In this document: positions 17,121 through 25,545 of the stretch, piece by piece
Layout of the letters: each line of letters starts with the position of its first letter
Position numbering within the stretch: the stretch's first letter is position 1
DNA from: Pseudomonas nitroreducens TX1
GTDB lineage: Bacteria > Pseudomonadota > Gammaproteobacteria > Pseudomonadales > Pseudomonadaceae
Assembly (NCBI RefSeq): GCF_000313755.1
Contig: NZ_AMZB01000097.1
Span: forward strand, 47,180 to 111,179
Length of the DNA: 64,000 nucleotides
Reading direction: 5' to 3'
Position numbers and translations under genes: made by a program
The notes under the pieces: generated by a model
What the model saw: only the letters and a program-made list of their open reading frames with translations
The model's database searches: none
What the model was told of the DNA's origin: nothing

Positions 17121-18677
17121 GCTGACCACGCGATTGCGACCGGCCTGCTTGGCCCTGTAGAGGCACTTGTCAGCCAGCTTGAGCACGGCCTCCGGTGTCT
17201 GTGCCTGCGGGCCGAGCGCGGCAACGCCGACCGACAGCGTGACCAGGCCGACCTGGGGAATCTGCGTGACCGCGACGCTTTCGCGGATGCGTTCGGCAAT
17301 CCCTGCTGCGGTTTCCAGGGACGTCTGCGGTAGCAGCAGGACAAACTCCTCGCCGCCGGCACGGCAGGCCAGGTCGCCAGCACGGGACGAGTCGCGCAGC
17401 ACCGCTGCGACCCGGCGCAGCGCTTCGTCGCCGGCATCGTGGCCCCAGGTATCGTTGACCCGCTTGAAGTGGTCGATATCCACCGCCAGCACCGAATAGT
17501 CCAGCCCGGATTGCTGCAGCGCATCCAGCGCCACGCTGAGCGCCCGGCGATTGGCCAGGCCGGTCAGGGCGTCGCTCTGGGCCTCCTGGCTCAACTGGCC
17601 GAGCTTCTGCTGCATCAGCCCGACGCCGGTGAGCAGCGCCATGCGGATCGCCGCCGCCTCGCGGTACCAGGTCCTGATGCCCTGCAACTCGCGCGGTGTC
17701 TCCGGGTTCGACAAGCGCTCGGCGCTCAGCGCCAATTGGCGTAGCGGGCGGGTGATCAGCAGGGTGCCGGCCCAGATGGCCAGCACGCCGATCAGGCTCG
17801 CGGGAATCAGCCCGAGGAGCATGTCCTTCATCAGCAGGTGCAGTGGCGACAGGCTGAGGTCGCGTGGCTGCTGGGCGACCACCGCCCAGTTGGCGTCAGG
17901 CACCTGGGCGAAGCCGGCGAGCATGGGCACCCCCTTGTAGTTGACCACCTCCATCGAGCCGCTCTCGCCGCGCAAGGCGGCGTCCACCGTGGTGCTGTTC
18001 CTTAGCAGCTCGCCGACGCGCTTGCGATCGGGGTGATGCAGCAGACGGCGATTGGCGTCGGCGACGAAAGCAAAGGTGCCTTCCTGCTGGAAGTGGCTGC
18101 CGATGATGCTGTGCAGCACGCTGGGCTTGAGGATGTACACCGAGCCGGCGACCAGTCCCAGGTATTCGCCGCTCGGGCTGGTGATGGGCTGGGAGATGAG
18201 CACCACCAGGTTGCCGGCGATGGACTCGTAGGCCTGGCTGATCTTCGGCTGTTTCAGCCGCAGCGCTTCCTGTACGGCTTCCGAGCGCAACGTGGTGCCG
18301 ACGATCTGCAGCGAGTCGGGGTAGGCCTGCAACACCTTGCCGCCGGCGTCGACGACGATGATGGAGTTGAAGTAGTTGTCCTGGGCCTTCAGGCGCATCG
18401 CCTCGGCGTGCAGCACCGGCGCCTCGCTGAAGTGATTGGCGAGTACTCCCGAGCTGTACGCCAGGTTGCGCCGGGCCGAGCCGAGGAACTCACTGATGCT
18501 CGACGCCACCTTGGCGGCATAGGCGCGGTTGGCCTCCAGGGTCGAGTGGATCAATGCGCTGCGTTGCACGTTATATGCCACCACCAGGCTGTTGCCCAGG
18601 GTCGCCAGCGCGGCGAGCAGCACGAAGACGAGGATCAGTATCCGCAGGGTCAGCGGCTTGCGGCTCCAGCGCTTCAT
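17106..18677 (-). CDS. membrane diguanylate cyclase with periplasmic sensor
   Basis: About 523 residues: a membrane span at 10-35, a periplasmic double-Cache-like sensor to about 280 (TLEANRAYAAKVASSISEFL; VLQAYPDSLQIVGT; VVDAGGKVLQAYP), a second span at about 285-310, a short HAMP-like linker and a C-terminal GGDEF domain. The active site reads GGEEF, a functional variant, and the inhibitory RxxD site is present as RAGD exactly five residues before it. It should make cyclic-di-GMP in response to a small periplasmic ligand. The ATG at 18677 gives the correct membrane anchor; an upstream ATG at 18770 adds an unrelated stretch. Confidence 0.9.
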   Translation of the reverse strand: MKRWSRKPLTLRILILVFVLLAALATLGNSLVVAYNVQRSALIHSTLEANRAYAAKVASSISEFLGSARRNLAYSSGVLANHFSEAPVLHAEAMRLKAQDNYFNSIIVVDAGGKVLQAYPDSLQIVGTTLRSEAVQEALRLKQPKISQAYESIAGNLVVLISQPITSPSGEYLGLVAGSVYILKPSVLHSIIGSHFQQEGTFAFVADANRRLLHHPDRKRVGELLRNSTTVDAALRGESGSMEVVNYKGVPMLAGFAQVPDANWAVVAQQPRDLSLSPLHLLMKDMLLGLIPASLIGVLAIWAGTLLITRPLRQLALSAERLSNPETPRELQGIRTWYREAAAIRMALLTGVGLMQQKLGQLSQEAQSDALTGLANRRALSVALDALQQSGLDYSVLAVDIDHFKRVNDTWGHDAGDEALRRVAAVLRDSSRAGDLACRAGGEEFVLLLPQTSLETAAGIAERIRESVAVTQIPQVGLVTLSVGVAALGPQAQTPEAVLKLADKCLYRAKQAGRNRVVSSDIP

Positions 18678-19249
18678 GGGCTGGCCTGTCGGAGGGGATG
18701 TGGTCGCGTTGTCGGGGTCTGATCCATGTAAGCGCCGGCGCAAGTGAGGGGCGTGCAGCCTACCCGCCAAACCTCGACGGGGCGAGATTGAGGATAGGCA
18801 GGCTTGCGGCCCTCGTCACATCGGAGGCGATGGAACAGGCATCTGCCCTGCGCGGCTCGCCTGCACCATCGGTCGCGACCGGCTCCAGAGTGGTAGGAGT
18901 GGCGCCTGAGTGTGCTGCCGGGAGACTCAAGGAAAGCTCGGGCGGTTTCACCAGGCTCTCAAACGCGCGCTGTTGCAGGGCGCGCACTTCCGTACGCTGC
19001 TGCAACGTCAGGCCGGTATGGATTGTTGGCGCGACCTGTACAACCCACACCGTACGCGTCGGGCGCCCAGTCAGAAACCAGCGCTGTCACGGTGCCAGAG
19101 CAGCCCGCGGACCTGTCCGGAAAAGCTGCTGGAAGGGAGGCACGGGAAACAGTGACCCATGCCTCCCGCCAACCGTTAGCCATGTGTCCCGGCAGGACAC
19201 GCGGCGATACCCATCCTAGGAACCATCACAGACCCAGAGGGTTAAGCCG
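18678..19249. other. 572-nt gap with hairpins and one doubtful ORF
   Basis: A 96-codon minus-strand frame (18760-19050) exists but has no ribosome site or recognisable domain, and I do not call it. GGGAGGCA at 19135-19142 pairs with TGCCTCCC at 19160-19167, extended by GGG/CCC, making a strong hairpin. A second hairpin (GTGTCC...GGACAC) lies near 19186-19202. 'acccatcctagg' at 19209-19220 is half of the repeat seen complete at 28316. Confidence 0.4.
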
Positions 19250-20074
19250 TCAGGGATGATTGCGATAGCGCTCGGTCAGCGATTGCACGCGGGCGACGTA
19301 GGTTTGCGTCTCGGCGTAGGGAGGGATGCCGTTGTACTTGTCGACGGTCATTTCCCCGGCGTTGTAGCTGGCCAGCGCCAGCCGCTGGTTGCCATTGAAG
19401 CGCTTGAGCAGCCACGCCAGGTAGCGCACGCCGCCGCGGATGTTCTGCCGTGCATCGAACGGATCGCTGACGTTGAAGCGCTCGGCGGTATCGGGCATCA
19501 ACTGCATCAGCCCCTGGGCACCGGCAATGGAAATGGCTCTGGGCTGGAACGCCGATTCGGCATGGATCACCGCGCGGACCAATGCCCGGTCGACGCCGTA
19601 GCGCAGCGAAGCGGCCTCGATCTCACGGCGATAGGAACGCGTGTCCAGGCGCAGCGTGGCGACGTTGAAATCCTTCGGTGCCATGCACAGGTAGCAGCCC
19701 TTGATGTAATACACATCGATCACATCGACCCGCGCGGCGATCCCGACCGGGCGGCGGCTCACATACTGGCGAACGCCCTTGTGGACGAAGGTGTAAACCC
19801 GAACCCGTCCTGAGCCCGGGTCGTCCCCGCGTACGGACGCTGGCGCGGCCTTTGACCTGGCGCCAGCAGTCGCACTCGCCTTGCTGGTCTGGCCGGTCTT
19901 GCCGTTCTGAAGCGTGCAGCGGGCGCCGACAACAGCGTGGCTGGTGTGGCTGACAGTCCCGTCACGGGCCTGGCACCTGAACAGGGCATTGGCATAAAGC
20001 GGAGCGACGAGCAAGGCCAGCCCGATGCAGCCAGAAAGGCTCCTGCGAGCCCATCGCCAGATTCTGGAACTCAT
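19250..20074 (-). CDS. lytic transglycosylase, SLT domain, DUF4124-like N-terminus
   Basis: A 274-residue exported muramidase-like enzyme. It starts at ATG 20074 (GGAG eight nt upstream) with a signal peptide ending near APLYANA. Residues 33-60 resemble the DUF4124 cap (LFRCQARDGTVSHTS). A linker follows, then the SLT domain with catalytic Glu in AVIHAESAFQPRAIS, the GLMQLMP motif, and ALASYNAGE near the end. It should cleave peptidoglycan between MurNAc and GlcNAc to give anhydro ends. Four Cys in the middle and N-terminal parts (KGCYLCMAP) could form disulfides. Confidence 0.88.
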   Translation of the reverse strand: MSSRIWRWARRSLSGCIGLALLVAPLYANALFRCQARDGTVSHTSHAVVGARCTLQNGKTGQTSKASATAGARSKAAPASVRGDDPGSGRVRVYTFVHKGVRQYVSRRPVGIAARVDVIDVYYIKGCYLCMAPKDFNVATLRLDTRSYRREIEAASLRYGVDRALVRAVIHAESAFQPRAISIAGAQGLMQLMPDTAERFNVSDPFDARQNIRGGVRYLAWLLKRFNGNQRLALASYNAGEMTVDKYNGIPPYAETQTYVARVQSLTERYRNHP

Positions 20075-20606
20075 CAAACCGCTCCGCGCCACGGGCGCCG
20101 ATCAGGCCGGAGAAACCTGATCCGGGTGAAGGGAAAGAGCCATCAGGGGCAGTCATGGCTGGGTTGAACCTGCTGACCTGCCGTTTCGTTTCGCTAGTTA
20201 TAGTCCTTTCAAACGGATGTGGAGCCTGGGGGGACGTACGGCTGGCTGGCGGTCCGGGACATCGCTGGCCGCGCACGCTGCGCAAGAGTCAGCTGTTGCG
20301 TAGGAGCAACTGTCTTCTTGTGAGGTCGTGCCTGCGATTTTCCCTCTCCCCAGCCCTGGCTACGCGCCCCGCTCCGAAGGGAGAGGGACCTGCCCGTGCC
20401 GGCTGACGTCAAGGTTTCATGCTGCGCCGTACCGTCCCCTCTCCCGCTTGCGGGAGAGGGTTAGGGAGAGGGGCTTTCGGGCTCGTAGGAGCGGACTCTG
20501 TCCGCGATCAACCCACCGCGACGACGATTCGTCTGGGCGTTGGGCGAAGCCAATCGCGGACGGAGTCCGCTCCTGCGAAGCCTGGTGATCCATCGCGGAG
20601 CAGGGT
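20075..20606. repeat. intergenic region built from repeat elements
   Basis: No gene is seen in this stretch of 532 nt. It contains a composite repeat (20341-20473), then two inverted copies of the 'aggagcgga' repeat: 20484-20509 and 20553-20577, the second nearly the reverse complement of the first, so the pair can fold into a long hairpin. The 27 nt at 20470-20496 recur exactly, inverted, at the end of the window (63974-64000). Confidence 0.65.
20341..20473. repeat. composite intergenic repeat, copy 1
   Basis: It opens with a 'ccagccctggct' and 'gcgccccgctccgaaggga' block and closes with 'accgtcccctctccc', a short loop and 'gggagagggttagggagag'. The same two blocks in the same order and nearly the same spacing occur at 29500-29630. 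The closing block can form a C/G-rich hairpin. Confidence 0.65.
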
Positions 20607-20966
20607 TCAACCGAGAATGAAATACACCTTGCGCACCGGCGTGAGGTTTTCCCAGGTGCCCTTGAAGCCCGCCGCGACCACGAAGGAATCCCCCGGGCCG
20701 AAGGTCTTCGCCACGCCGTCGGCATCGGTCAGGCGTACGGTGCCCTCGAGGATGTGGCACAGCTCGTCGTAGTCGCACTCGCAGCGTTCCAGGTGCACGC
20801 CGGCTTCCCAGATGCCGGCGATGGCGTTCTTTTCCGGCGCACTGAAGTGCCGCCAGCTGCGGCTGCGGTACGGCGCATCGACGATGGCCGGGTCGTTGAT
20901 CTCGCGCTCCTGGGGGGCCAGGGCGGGGTTGGCGAAGTCGATGACGTGGCGGGGCAGGGTGGACAT
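20607..20966 (-). CDS. small cupin-domain protein
   Basis: A 119-residue single cupin (Cupin_3-like). Motif 1 is reduced (CECDYDELCHILEGTVRLTD, around residues 65-85) and motif 2 reads GPGDSFVVAAGFKGTWEN. Metal ligands are partly replaced, so binding rather than catalysis is possible. I chose ATG 20966 because GGAG lies 7 nt before it; the ATG at 20978, which overlaps the oxidase stop as ATGA, has no site. It is translationally coupled to the FAD oxidase upstream and probably serves the same amine pathway, as seen with EutQ-like and similar cupins. Confidence 0.85.
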   Translation of the reverse strand: MSTLPRHVIDFANPALAPQEREINDPAIVDAPYRSRSWRHFSAPEKNAIAGIWEAGVHLERCECDYDELCHILEGTVRLTDADGVAKTFGPGDSFVVAAGFKGTWENLTPVRKVYFILG

Positions 20967-20977
20967 GGTGTTCTCCA

Positions 20978-22363
20978 TCAGGAATCGAAACCGACGCCGA
21001 AGGCATCGAGGGTCTTGAGCAGCAGGTCGCGGCGGCCGGTGCGGTCTTCCTTGGCCAGCGAATGCTGCGCCAGGCGCACGCCGAGGTAGCGCAGCGGCTC
21101 GGGCGGGAAGGGGAAGGGCTTCTGCGAGGTCATGCGCAGTTCGGTACGCTCGGTGCGCTCGCCACCCAGTTGATCGAGCATGTTCAAGGCGGCGAAGCGG
21201 CTGGCAGAGACGCCCTGGCCGGTGAAGCCCAGCGCGTAGGCGACGCGCCCGCCGAGCACGCAACCGGTGAACAGCGTGGTGCGCGCCGAGGTATCGATGA
21301 TGCCGCCCCAGGCATGGCTGAACTCCACCGGGCCGAGCTGCGGGAAGGCCTCGCGGAACTGCCCGGCCAGGCGCTGGAAGCTTTCCGGGCGCTGGGTCAG
21401 GGCTTCGTCGCGGCGGCTGCCGAAATGGTAGATGGCGTCGAAGCCGGCCCAGAGGATGCGGTTGTCGGCGGTCTTGCGCAGGTAGTGGAACTGGTTGCCG
21501 GCATCGGCGATGCCGTAGCGGTCGACCCAGCCGATGGCGCGCAGCTGGTCGTCGGAAAGCGGTTGGGTGACCAGTGAGTAGTCGTACACCGGGATCACGC
21601 TGGAATTCAGGTGGCCAAGCAGCGGCGGCGCGATGTTGGTCGCCAGGGCGATCTGCCCGGCCTCCAGCTCTCCACGGTCGCAGCGCAGCAGCAGGCGGTC
21701 GCCGCGCTGATGCAGCTCGTGTACCGGGGTGTTCTCGAACAGCTCGATGCCCTGTTCCAGGCAGGCCCGGCGCAGCTCGGCGGCCATCTTCGCCGGGTTG
21801 AGCAGCGCGTAGTTGGGCTCGAACACGCCGGCCTTGTACAGCGGCGAATCGAGTTTCTGTGCCAGTTCCGCACCTTCGAGCCATTCGCAGTCGATGCCGA
21901 AGCGCTGGTAGTTGCGCTGCATGCCACGCAAGCCTTCGACCTGCCAGGGCTGGATGGCGACGCTGAGCTTGCCGCGCCGTTCGAACTCCACCTGCATGCC
22001 GAAGCGCTGCAGGTCCGCCTCGAACTCGTCCAGGTTCTGACGGCCCAGGCGTACCAGGGTTTCGGCTTCTTCCGGCCAGCGGCGCAGGGCATTGCCTACG
22101 CCGTGGGAAATACTCGGTGCACAGAAGCCGCCGTTGCGTCCGCTGGCCTCGCCACCGCAGCGACGCGCCTCGACCACCGCGATGCTCGCGCCCGGCCAGC
22201 GCTGGCGGGCGTGCAGGGCGGTCCAGAGACCGGTGAAGCCGCCGCCGACCACCACCAGGTCGAAGCGGCGATCCGCTTCCAGCGCTGACGCGGCGGGAGC
22301 GGGATCGAGGGTATCGAGCCAGAAGGGTCGGGGAATGGCGTGCGCAAGAAGGGCGGATGTCAT
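20978..22363 (-). CDS. FAD-dependent amine oxidase, DAO family (PuuB-like)
   Basis: A 461-residue flavoprotein. After an N-terminal HAIPRPFWLDTLDP, typical of gamma-glutamylputrescine oxidase-like enzymes, comes the dinucleotide fold VVVGGGFTGLWTALH and an acidic strand end AVVEARRCGGEASGRNGG. A C-terminal FAD motif GLGFTGQGVSASRFAAL-like (YALGFTGQGVSASRF) is present. It would oxidise an amine to an aldehyde, which the dehydrogenase at 23544 could convert to an acid. The start at 22363 has a GGAG site 6 nt upstream; the longer frame to 22915 runs into the divergent regulator and is rejected. Confidence 0.87.
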   Translation of the reverse strand: MTSALLAHAIPRPFWLDTLDPAPAASALEADRRFDLVVVGGGFTGLWTALHARQRWPGASIAVVEARRCGGEASGRNGGFCAPSISHGVGNALRRWPEEAETLVRLGRQNLDEFEADLQRFGMQVEFERRGKLSVAIQPWQVEGLRGMQRNYQRFGIDCEWLEGAELAQKLDSPLYKAGVFEPNYALLNPAKMAAELRRACLEQGIELFENTPVHELHQRGDRLLLRCDRGELEAGQIALATNIAPPLLGHLNSSVIPVYDYSLVTQPLSDDQLRAIGWVDRYGIADAGNQFHYLRKTADNRILWAGFDAIYHFGSRRDEALTQRPESFQRLAGQFREAFPQLGPVEFSHAWGGIIDTSARTTLFTGCVLGGRVAYALGFTGQGVSASRFAALNMLDQLGGERTERTELRMTSQKPFPFPPEPLRYLGVRLAQHSLAKEDRTGRRDLLLKTLDAFGVGFDS

Positions 22364-22516
22364 CGGAAAACTCCGGCAGAATGTCGGAAGAAAAAGCGGT
22401 CTTCGGACCGTATCCGAGTTTTGTAATCGCTCCGGGGGGCCCAGGCATACGGCTTGCCGCTCTTTGCGGGCACGCCCGGAGCAGGAATAGCCGGCCAAGA
22501 CCGGCAGGGGAAATCC
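22364..22516. promoter_or_regulatory. divergent promoter region, FAD oxidase / AraC regulator
   Basis: A 153-nt gap that must hold promoters for both genes. A short inverted repeat CGGTC-TTC-GGACCG lies near 22398, and 'tccgg/atgtcgga' steps recur around it, so a binding site for the adjacent AraC regulator is plausible here. No clear -10/-35 pair is visible. Confidence 0.3.
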
Positions 22517-23341
22517 ATGAGCGAAGAACAGGGCTGGAGCGCCACGCTGGAAGGCGCGACCTACCAGTCCGACCCGGCGAGCGCCGCTACCCATGCCGTG
22601 GTGCTGCGCTATCATCAGGCCTGGCGCCGCCGTGACATCGAGGCGCTGATGGCGCTGTTCGATCCGCAGGTGGAGTACACCGATTTCTTCCAGGGGCGTC
22701 GGATTGCGCCGAGCGAGTTGCGCGACTACCTGCAGACCAGCATGCCGGCGGCCGGCGATGAATCGCAGGTCTACACCGACCGCCTGCGCGTGGACGGCGA
22801 CACCGCTTTCCTGCAGTACCAGGTGACCTTGCGCGGCACCCAGGGCCTGGTGTCGTTCCGCGCCACCGAGGCCTACACCGTGCGTGACGGCAGGATCATC
22901 CGGGTGAACGAGCACGCCGCGCTGGTCGGCCAGCCGGAGAAACCCGCCAGCGAGCCGCAGCCGCGCATGGCAGACAGCCGCCTGGGGCTTTCAGCCCGGC
23001 AGTTGAGCCAGCTGGGCGGCGACATCCAGCAGTATTTCCAGCAGAGCCGGCCGTTTCTCAATCCGGACCTGGACATGCCCCAGGTCGCCGCGGCCACCGG
23101 TTATACGCGCAACCAGATTTCCTACTTCCTCAACCAGGTGCTGGGCCTGAGTTTCTACCAGTACCTGAACCAGCTGCGCCTGCGCCATCTGCTCGGCCAG
23201 CTGGGCGACGCCACCAGCGTCACGCGTATCGACGAACTGGCGCGCGCGGCCGGGTTCCGCTCGCTGTCGACCTTCTACCGTTGCTTCCGCGAGGAGACGG
23301 GGCTGTCGCCCAAGGCGTATCTGGAGCAACAGCGCGCGTGA
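22517..23341 (+). CDS. NTF2/SnoaL-like domain fused to AraC-type DNA-binding domain
   Basis: A 274-residue fusion. Residues 20-135 are a SnoaL/NTF2-like alpha+beta cone (HAVVLRYHQAWRRRDIEALM, LFDPQVEYTDFFQGRRI), a fold that binds small hydrophobic ligands. Residues 165-274 are an AraC helix-turn-helix pair (MPQVAAATGYTRNQISYFLN; LARAAGFRSLSTFYRCFREE). This is unlike the usual cupin sensor. It is divergent from the FAD oxidase and 202 nt upstream of the aldehyde dehydrogenase, so it probably regulates both in response to a ligand bound in the NTF2-like pocket. Start at 22517 has AGGGGAAA upstream. Confidence 0.85.
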   Translation: MSEEQGWSATLEGATYQSDPASAATHAVVLRYHQAWRRRDIEALMALFDPQVEYTDFFQGRRIAPSELRDYLQTSMPAAGDESQVYTDRLRVDGDTAFLQYQVTLRGTQGLVSFRATEAYTVRDGRIIRVNEHAALVGQPEKPASEPQPRMADSRLGLSARQLSQLGGDIQQYFQQSRPFLNPDLDMPQVAAATGYTRNQISYFLNQVLGLSFYQYLNQLRLRHLLGQLGDATSVTRIDELARAAGFRSLSTFYRCFREETGLSPKAYLEQQRA

Positions 23342-23349
23342 CGTACCGG

Positions 23350-23373
23350 TAGGAGCGAGCTTGCTCGCGAACC
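23350..23373. repeat. hairpin repeat 'aggagcgagc', copy A
   Basis: TAGGAGCGAGC-TT-GCTCGCG forms a hairpin 9 nt after the regulator stop. The same 24 nt occur at 25481-25504. It may act as a transcription barrier or as part of a REP-like family. Confidence 0.65.
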
Positions 23374-23543
23374 GCCCAGCTGCGGAGCCGAGGGGCAGCA
23401 CAACGCCAACCTTGCAGAGAGGCCAATCGCTCCAGCGAGGCGTTCCGCGCGTGCCCGCATGCAGGGCGCCCGCGTTATCAACCTGACGCGCATTTCCCTA
23501 TGCTCGGCGGACAATCATTCCAACCCGCTCAGGAGACCTCCCC

Positions 23544-25016
23544 ATGCGCGACCAGCTCTATATCGACGGCCAGTGGCAGGCACCCGCACAAGGCGGCCGC
23601 TTCGAGGTGTACGAACCCTCCAGCGAAGCCGTGCTGACCGACGTCGCCGCCGCCACCGGCGAGGATGTGGACCGCGCCGTGCAGGCCGCACGCCGGGCCT
23701 TCGACGAAGGCGAGTGGGGCCGCAGCACGGGTAAGGAACGCGCCGGCTACCTGCGCGCCATCGCCGACAACCTGCGGGGGCGCCGCGAGGACCTGGCACG
23801 GCTGGAAGTGCAGGACAACGGCAAGCCGCTGCCCGAGGCGCAATGGGACATCGACGACGCCATCGGCTGCTTCGACTACTACGCCGAGCTGGCCGAAGGA
23901 CTGAACGGCGAGGGCGAGGCGGTCGCCTTGCCCGACGAGCGTTTCGCCTGCCGCGTGCTGCGCGAGCCGGTCGGCGTGGCCGGGCAGATCATCCCGTGGA
24001 ACTACCCGCTGTTGATGGCTTCGTGGAAGGTCGCGCCGGCTCTCGCCGCTGGCTGCACCGCCGTGCTCAAGCCTTCGGAACTGACGCCGCTGACCTCCCT
24101 GGAACTGGCCGCCGCGGCCGATGCCGTGGGTCTGCCCAAGGGCGTGCTCAACGTGGTCACCGGCCTGGGCCGCGATGCCGGCTCGCCGCTGTCGGCGCAC
24201 CCGGGCGTGGACAAGCTGGCCTTCACCGGCAGCGTGCCCACCGGGCGCGCGATCATGCAGGCGGCGGCCCAGGACATCAAGAACGTCAGCCTGGAGCTGG
24301 GCGGCAAGTCGGCCTTCATCGTCTTCGATGATGCGGATGTCGAAGCCGCCGTCGAGTGGATCCTGTTCGGCATCTTCTGGAACCAGGGGCAGGTGTGCAG
24401 CGCGACCTCGCGCCTGCTGGTGCAGGAGGGGCTGCATGACCGGCTGATCGAGCGCCTGGTGGAAGAAGCCCGCCGTATCACGATCGGCAATGGCCTGGAG
24501 CCGGGCGTGCTGCTCGGCCCGCTGGTCAGCGCCGGGCAACACGCCAAGGTGCTGCAGGCCATCGAGGCCGGCGTGCGCGACGGCGCGAAGCTGGTCACTG
24601 GCGGCAAGCGTCCTGCCCATCGCGAGAAGGGCTGGTTCGTCGAGCCCACGGTGTTCGTCGACGCGCCGCTGGACAGCGCTGTGTGGCGCGAGGAAATCTT
24701 CGGCCCGGTGCTCGCCGTGCGCCGTTTCAAGGACGAAGCCGAGGCGCTGCGCCTGGCCAATGACAGCCAGTTCGGCCTCGCGGCGGCCGTGATGTCCGCC
24801 GACCCGGCGCGATGCCAGCGGGTAAGCCGGGGCCTGCGCGCCGGCATCGTCTGGGTCAACTGCTCGCAGCCGACCTTCACCCAGGCGCCCTGGGGCGGCT
24901 ACAAGCAGAGCGGCATCGGCCGCGAGCTGGGCGTGTGGGGCCTGGACAACTACCTGGAGACCAAGCAGGTCACCGAGTACCTCAGCGACCAGCCGTGGGG
25001 GTGGTACATCAAGTGA
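23544..25016 (+). CDS. NAD(P)-dependent aldehyde dehydrogenase
   Basis: A 490-residue enzyme of the betaine-aldehyde / gamma-guanidinobutyraldehyde type. All catalytic residues are present: Asn153 in IIPWNYPLL, Glu251 in SLELGGKSAF, Cys285 in NQGQVCSATSR, and the C-terminal QAPWGGYKQSGIGRELG motif. It would oxidise the aldehyde produced by the FAD oxidase at 20978 and is under likely control of the AraC fusion regulator just upstream. The ribosome site CAGGAGA lies 7 nt before the ATG. Confidence 0.92.
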   Translation: MRDQLYIDGQWQAPAQGGRFEVYEPSSEAVLTDVAAATGEDVDRAVQAARRAFDEGEWGRSTGKERAGYLRAIADNLRGRREDLARLEVQDNGKPLPEAQWDIDDAIGCFDYYAELAEGLNGEGEAVALPDERFACRVLREPVGVAGQIIPWNYPLLMASWKVAPALAAGCTAVLKPSELTPLTSLELAAAADAVGLPKGVLNVVTGLGRDAGSPLSAHPGVDKLAFTGSVPTGRAIMQAAAQDIKNVSLELGGKSAFIVFDDADVEAAVEWILFGIFWNQGQVCSATSRLLVQEGLHDRLIERLVEEARRITIGNGLEPGVLLGPLVSAGQHAKVLQAIEAGVRDGAKLVTGGKRPAHREKGWFVEPTVFVDAPLDSAVWREEIFGPVLAVRRFKDEAEALRLANDSQFGLAAAVMSADPARCQRVSRGLRAGIVWVNCSQPTFTQAPWGGYKQSGIGRELGVWGLDNYLETKQVTEYLSDQPWGWYIK

Positions 25017-25545
25017 TGTGATGGGGCGGCGGATAACCTGTTCCAGGTTATTCGCCCTACGCCGACATTCCCCTGTAGGGCGCCTGACGCGCCAGCGTTA
25101 TCCGCCGTTGGCTGCGTTGTCGTTCGTTCTTCTGCGCCGCTTCGGTGCGCGCGCGGATATCGTATTTCGCCCCCTCGGGCGAGTCACCTCTTCCAAACGT
25201 CGGAAGGCCGCCCCCAAAGAAGTAACCAAGAAGGCTTGCCCCGGACATCCGGTTTTTCGCTTGGGGCGAAAAATACCCTCGTGAAGCGATGTTTCAGGGG
25301 CACGCCACGACGGGCCATCCCTGGCCCATCGTGGCTCTTGCGACATCCATGTCGCTCAACCCCTGAAACTCCGCTCCAACGAGCCCTCCTGAACGGGGCA
25401 TTCGGAGTGCGCGGGTATTTCTCTGGAAGTCTTTAAGAGCCAAAGCCAGAGCAGGAATGGAATGGGTGTAGGGCTTTTCATAGGAGCGAGCTTGCTCGCG
25501 AACCGCACGGCACGGCATCCACCGGTGGAGCACCGCAGCCCCGCC
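25017..25545. repeat. 529-nt intergenic region with several repeats
   Basis: It has no credible gene; short frames here resemble those often mis-called inside Pseudomonas intergenic repeats. From left to right it contains a 'gggcggataacctg' hairpin (ATAACCTG 25033-25040 with CAGGTTAT 25044-25051), a 'gtagggcgcctgacgc' copy near 25076, the structured element 25165-25420 and a second copy of the 24-nt hairpin repeat (25481-25504). Confidence 0.6.
25165..25420. other. branched structured element of unknown function
   Basis: Nested inverted repeats are visible. TTTCGCCCC (25165-25173) pairs with GGGGCGAAA (25263-25271) and encloses a CCGG-ACAT-CCGG hairpin followed by TTTTT. AAATACCC (25271-25278) pairs with GGGTATTT (25413-25420). 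Inside it GTTTCAGGGG (25291-25300) pairs perfectly with CCCCTGAAAC (25360-25369). Inside that are two hairpins: GCCACGA-C-GGGCCA / TGGCCC-A-TCGTGGC (25304-25335) and GCGACAT / ATGTCGC (25340-25355). The result is a cloverleaf-like junction. Sequences like this recur between genes in other Pseudomonas, from memory only. Confidence 0.6.

Noticed and set aside
18760..19050. A 96-codon minus-strand frame
   Set aside because: No ribosome site, no recognisable domain, and hairpins and repeats around it; it could be an eroded gene but I cannot support that.
20967..22448. Upstream extension of the cupin frame through the FAD oxidase
   Set aside because: Only the last 119 residues form a cupin; the remainder is the oxidase read in another frame and is Arg/Pro-rich.
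25057..25440. Short frames on both strands in the 25.1-25.4 kb gap
   Set aside because: They coincide with the structured repeat element, have no ribosome sites, and similar frames are often mis-annotated within Pseudomonas repeats.
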